Assembly (NCBI RefSeq): GCF_038502225.1
Contig: NW_027195393.1
Location: 16,001 to 80,000, forward strand
DNA: 64,000 nucleotides
Reading direction: 5' to 3'
Origin: Cherax quadricarinatus
Taxonomy: Eukaryota; Arthropoda; Malacostraca; Decapoda; Parastacidae
Part shown: in pieces, positions 60,191 to 64,000 of the stretch
Numbering within the stretch: the first letter of the stretch is position 1
Layout of the letters: each line of letters begins with the position of its first letter
Notes under the pieces: model-generated
What the model saw: the letters and a program-made list of their open reading frames with translations, nothing else
What the model was told of the DNA's origin: nothing
Databases searched by the model: none
Translations under genes and position numbers: made by a program

Positions 60191-60838
60191 ACTAGGTAGT
60201 GATTAAGTGAGTTTATATATTTTCCTCACAGCAGTCTAGGAATTATTTTGATAGCACTTCGTACATAAACAAAAATGTACTAAACCTATATGGGTCATTC
60301 AGTATTGTTCACATATTAAATAAAATACAGTACTGTACTATAACACTTTAATTAAGTGCAAATATGAACCTTGAGCTTTATAATTAAATGAACGTGTGCC
60401 ATTCTCTCTTTTTATCTCTTCAACAGTGTCTTCTGTGTTTGCCTTCCCATACAACAACTCCTGGGGGAATGCCTCTGCCTATGACGAAAAACCCTCCAGA
60501 CATTCCTATCTAAACTTGACTTTCCTTAGTCTTTTTTTAAGCTTATATGAGTGCTAACCAATATATATTCCTTAATTTGACTTAACATATACAGTAGCAA
60601 GAATAGTAACAGTAACATGAATAGTTTAGGCATATTTTGATATATATATATAAAGTCCGTGTGAAGCATAATGTGGGTGTAGCATGCAGTTGAAAAAAGT
60701 GCAACAAAAGAAGGGCAGTCAGGACTGCCTCTGCCTTTATAGGGACATAGTCCACATTCAGTAAAATAAATATTTTTAAAAAAATTCTACTGCACATGTG
60801 AACTCGGTAGCGGTCTGGATATATACAGAACGTTTTTA
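60191..60838. other. Flank or 5' leader of piggyBac, no gene seen
   Basis: AT-rich sequence without coding similarity. A left terminal repeat of the piggyBac element adjoining TTAA was looked for and not found. Confidence 0.4.
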
Positions 60839-62666
60839 TTGTCTTTCCAGATCAATGAGAAATTGTTTTATGGGGAGCCCTCCAACACCAGGTCAAAATA
60901 TGTCTGCATTTTGGATGACAGTGACTCAGAACCAGAGGTAGATGACCCTGAATTGCTTGATAGTGGTGATGAATATTTGCCACTGGATGCAGAGGTTTCA
61001 AGTGATGAGGAAGAAGAAAGGCCAGCCAAAAAGCTGAAATTAGTCAAGAAAAAGAGAGGCATTACAATCGAGGAGTACCCTGATGAGGAACATATTTATG
61101 ACGAGCTTGCTCTTCAAGGTGAACCAAAGTGGTCCCAGGTTGACCTCCAAAATGACCCTTTGCCGGCATATGAACATGAAAAGCCTCTTCAAATTAGATC
61201 TCCATATCAGTATTTTTGTGATTTCTTTAGTCAAGACATGGTAGACAACATAGCATTTCAAACAAATTTGTATGCCAAGCAAAAAAGCATAACTACTAAT
61301 TTTGCAACAGATCCTGAAGAGATTATGAGGTTCATAGGTGTTTTGTTGTTCATGGGTATTGTTCCAATACCAGCAGTCGAAGACTACTGGGCAAGTTCAT
61401 TTAGGATCCCCCAGGTTGCAGAAGTCATGGGGTCTAAGAGGTTTATGTTACTTAGACATACTATTCATTTCAATGACACAGAAAAGGATAATGACAGATT
61501 CCACAAAGTAAGGCCTCATTACACTGCACTAACTACTGCTTGCTTGAAAGTTCCAGCTACACCCAAGCAATCTATTGAAGTCATGGTTGCTTTCAAGGGT
61601 AAAACTGTTGGAAACCTAAGGCAGAACATCAAAACCAAACCAGACTAGTGGGGTTTCAAACTTTTTTGTCGTGCAAGTGAAGATGGAATCATACATGATA
61701 TACTCATGTATCAAGGCACTCCAACTTTTGACAGCCATCCCACAAAGCTTCCACAGGAAGAAACTAAACTGCCAATAAGTACAAAGATTGTTCTGGTACT
61801 TGCAACAACTATGAACAAGACCAACACATCAGTAATCTATGCTGACAATTTCTTTTCAAGTCTACCTTTGGCCAAAGTACTAAATGATAAGTATAACTGC
61901 AGATACACTGGAACAGTACATGAAAATAGATGTGGTAAGCCAGATCTGATGATTGTCAAACAAATGGAAAAGAACAGTGTGGACAGGGGCAATTTTAGCT
62001 TCAAAGCCAATGATGGTGTCCTTGTTGTAAGATGGAAGGACAACAAAGTTTTGACTTTGCTGACAAGTAATGTAGGGATCAATCCTGTGAGTCTTGTTGA
62101 AAGATATAACAAGGCTACAAAGTCCAAAAACGAGTTACAGTGCCCTGCAGTCATCAAGAACTATAATGCACACATGGGAGGTATTGACAAAAGTAACATG
62201 TTGGTGCATCTGTACAAAACACCAATGAAATCTAAACGTTGGTACATGCGGCTGTTTGCCTACGTTCTTGATCTTGCTGTTGTGAATGCATGGCTTGTTT
62301 ACTGCCTCGATTGTCGATCACTAAATGCCAAATGCATGTCATTGAAGCTTTTCAGGAATGAAATCTTTGTCACCGCAAGGTCTAAAGGCCAAAAGTATAG
62401 ACGCAAGTAATTCACCATGTACTTCCAATAGTGTCAGCATGGTGGCAGCTCTGCATGGCCAACGTGCAGAAAGGCCTGATGACAGTGTGAGGCTTGACAA
62501 AGCTCTAAACCACTGGCCAGTGTTAGGGAAGTCGCTTAGTTGCAAGTATTGTAGCAACTCGAAAAAAATTGTCACAATCGCATTCTACTGTTCTGTATGC
62601 AAAGTAAATCTGTGCATAAAGAAGGCTAAAAATTGCTTCATAGACTTCCATTCTAGCAACCAGTAA
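60839..62666 (+). pseudogene. piggyBac transposase, one nonsense codon and one frameshift
   Basis: Frame 60839-62410 is open apart from one TAG at 61646-61648 (KTKPD-stop-WGFKLF), probably a former Lys codon. The N-terminus is acidic (DDSDSEPEVDDPELL). The DDE_Tnp_1_7 core follows: YFCDFFSQDMVDNI, FIGVLLFMGIV, YADNFFSSLPL (second catalytic Asp), YNAHMGGIDKSN (third) and KRWYMRLFAYVLDLAVVNAW. The first catalytic Asp should lie in a DE-x-M-V-P-F box; here it reads SIEVMVAFKGKT, so it is lost. A shift near 62395 moves the cysteine-rich C-terminal finger (CKYCSNS...FYCSVCKVNLC...NCFIDFH) to another frame. The first codon at 60839 is TTG, and no in-frame ATG is seen before residue 130, so the true start is unclear. 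An AATAAA follows at 62835. Confidence 0.9.
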
Positions 62667-62834
62667 TATACAATGATTGTTCTTCCTCATGAATCTCAGC
62701 AATATGGGACTTGAAATTTTTATCCCTTTGCAATGTGTCCTAGTTGCTATTTGTTTAATTTTTATATTTTTCTAATGCTTACAAAATGTCTTGATACAAG
62801 TTCCATTGATGTTTTTGATATTGTATGTTTGCAT

Positions 62835-62840
62835 AATAAA
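62835..62840 (+). promoter_or_regulatory. Polyadenylation signal downstream of piggyBac
   Basis: AATAAA about 170 bp after the end of the cysteine-rich finger, on the transposase strand and in a T-rich context. Confidence 0.45.
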
Positions 62841-63128
62841 TTTTAAAAATAGTTATTGGGAGTTTTATTAACAATTGCAAGTTTGCAACATTCAAATTTA
62901 TACTCCTTATTTCGGGCATGGGCGAGTATAACTGCCTTTCGTAGATTAGCAATTGCTCTAAAACTAAAAATCAGAATTCCACTTATATGGCCTCATCCAT
63001 CTTATATTGAGTTACTCAATCCACTCTAAAGGAGTTAAGTGTGAAATTCCACTATATCAGACATTGCCCGACAAAGGGTTTAACTAATTACGCAGAAGCA
63101 CGAAGGGAAGGAAGCCAGTATATACATT

Positions 63129-63129
<1 letters not shown>
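62841..63129. other. piggyBac 3' flank, no gene seen
   Basis: No similarity seen. ctaaaggagttaag near 63028 contains a TTAA, the piggyBac target, but no matching left end was found to prove it is the element boundary. Confidence 0.35.

Positions 63130-63201
<72 letters not shown>
63130..63201. repeat. (TA)n microsatellite
   Basis: TA tract at the left of the third MITE copy. Confidence 0.97.
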
Positions 63202-63204
<3 letters not shown>

Positions 63205-63588
63205 CCGTGCCGAATTTGCAAAACAGATCAATTAGCAAGAACTCATTTAAAATTAAGTCTTTTCTGAAATTTTCTCTTATACGTTTAAAGATATATTTTT
63301 TTCATTATTGTTAATGCAAAAATTTTTAATTTTGCACCAAAATAATCTTAGAAAACTTACCTAACCTTATTATAAAAAGAACAATTTATTTTAGCCCAAC
63401 CCAACTAAATATATTTTAGATTTGTTTACAATAATTTAATACTAAACAAACCCAGTGAAATATATTTTTTTCGTTAGGTTCAGAATGATTTTGGCGAAAT
63501 TATTGCATACACAAATTTTCATGTGTCCTATATGGCAAGATGAGCGTTGCTATTTAAGCCAAGATCGCAAGTTCTGCCTATTCGGCAC

Positions 63589-63591
<3 letters not shown>
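63202..63591 (-). mobile_element. MITE copy 3, complete, reversed
   Basis: Reverse-orientation match to 14544-14931. The left end is slightly mutated (gtgccgtgccgaattt) and the right end is tattcggcacgac. (TA)n lies on both sides. Confidence 0.92.
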
Positions 63592-63653
<62 letters not shown>

Positions 63654-63687
63654 GTATATATATATTCATATATATTCATATATATAC
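63592..63687. repeat. (TA)n microsatellite, impure
   Basis: TA units with tgtata and ttcata interruptions between the MITE and the palindrome. Confidence 0.95.
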
Positions 63688-63804
63688 ATGCAAAACAACC
63701 ACTCTGAAAGAATAGAGAAATTCCAAGCGCATTCGTGACTACTAATGTGAGTAGTCACGAAAGCGCTTGAAATTTCTCTATTCTCTCAGAGTGGTTGTTT
63801 TGCA
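63688..63804. repeat. 117-bp near-perfect palindrome
   Basis: Arms atgcaaaacaaccactctga...cgtgactac and gtagtcacgaaagcgc...ttgttttgcat are inverted copies around a short spacer (taatgtga). The right arm matches the repeat at 42138-42198. The arm contains the same gtga-gtag-tcac stem-loop followed by gaaa. Confidence 0.95.
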
Positions 63805-63837
63805 TATTCTGAAATCACCTGTTTACTGTGATCTTAT

Positions 63838-63840
<3 letters not shown>

Positions 63841-63903
<63 letters not shown>

Positions 63904-63912
63904 TAGATATAT
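63841..63912. repeat. (TA)n microsatellite
   Basis: TA tract next to the 3' end of the third R2/R4-type LINE copy. Confidence 0.97.
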
Positions 63913-64000
63913 ATGTACCACCTCTATAACTGGACTGGGGACCCTCATCCTCAGAGAAGACAATAAACGTACCTCAGGGAAAACTCAAGGTTCCCTCCAG
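63913..64000 (-). mobile_element. R2/R4-type LINE copy 3, 3' end, cut by window edge
   Basis: gtaccacctct, gggaccctcatcctcagagaa, aataaac and cagggaaaactcaag match, in order, the reversed 3' end of the copy at 46554-49662 and the copy at 491. It continues beyond the window. Confidence 0.9.

Noticed and set aside
63028..63036. Right terminal repeat of the piggyBac element at ttaa
   Set aside because: No complementary left end next to a TTAA was found upstream of 60839, so the boundary cannot be supported.

Overview
This is a repeat-dominated stretch of an invertebrate nuclear genome. There is no operon structure. Very long (TA)n tracts are interleaved with LTR, non-LTR, BEL/Pao, Gypsy, piggyBac, Tc1/mariner, hAT and Penelope-like sequences. 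The only convincing host coding sequence is a last-exon-like piece of a C-type lectin domain. Several repeat families (the MITE with gtcgtgccgaata ends, the LINE with a 5' leader containing gcgactaaaatgccgggagc, the CR1-like 3' end) are ones I associate with decapod crustaceans. I therefore infer a decapod, perhaps a crayfish; this rests on recall of repeat families and not on a diagnostic host gene.

Layout. 1-2.55 kb: a MITE, a 5'-truncated R2/R4-type LINE (minus) and a short LINE-derived element, all separated by (TA)n. 2.55-11.04 kb: a degenerate Ty3/Gypsy element with both LTRs. 11.05-14.40 kb: two copies of one APE-type LINE, tail to tail around (TA)n. 14.4-15.3 kb: a MITE inside (TA)n. 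15.3-29.0 kb: a three-layer BEL/Pao nest. An old LTR is split by a plus-strand BEL element (5-bp target duplication agatt), whose left LTR is split by a younger minus-strand BEL element. 30.0-38.0 kb: an APE-type LINE (plus) split by a 6.2-kb CR1/L2-like LINE (minus; 6-bp duplication ttatgt) whose reverse transcriptase is itself interrupted by a second copy of its own ORF1. 38.0-42.1 kb: the 5' half of another two-ORF LINE (minus), abutting the 5' half of the previous LINE. 42.3-46.4 kb: a near full-length but decayed APE LINE, a hairpin of two tRNA-derived SINE heads and a LINE 3' end, all bounded by (TA)n. 46.55-49.66 kb: a LINE with a restriction-like endonuclease and a 967-codon open frame. 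50-55.6 kb: old transposon remnants, two minisatellites, a hAT MITE with a clean 8-bp duplication, a Tc1 relic, and a 372-bp tandem repeat with a hammerhead-like core. 55.9-57.35 kb: a 30-bp minisatellite of about 49 units. 57.8-60.2 kb: a Penelope-like GIY-YIG remnant, the lectin exon and a mariner relic carrying (TG)n. 60.8-62.7 kb: a nearly intact piggyBac transposase. 63.1-64.0 kb: MITE, palindrome, and the 3' end of another R2/R4-type copy cut by the window edge.

Two themes stand out. First, (TA)n tracts act as landing pads or junctions: three copies of the restriction-endonuclease LINE, several ends of the APE LINE family, the MITE, the SINE pair and the Gypsy element all abut (TA)n. 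Second, insertion order can be read from target-site duplications and split repeats. Almost all coding capacity is broken. The exceptions are two LINE ORF1 proteins, a 5'-truncated APE-LINE reverse transcriptase, and the restriction-endonuclease LINE, whose frame is open but which has lost a catalytic aspartate.
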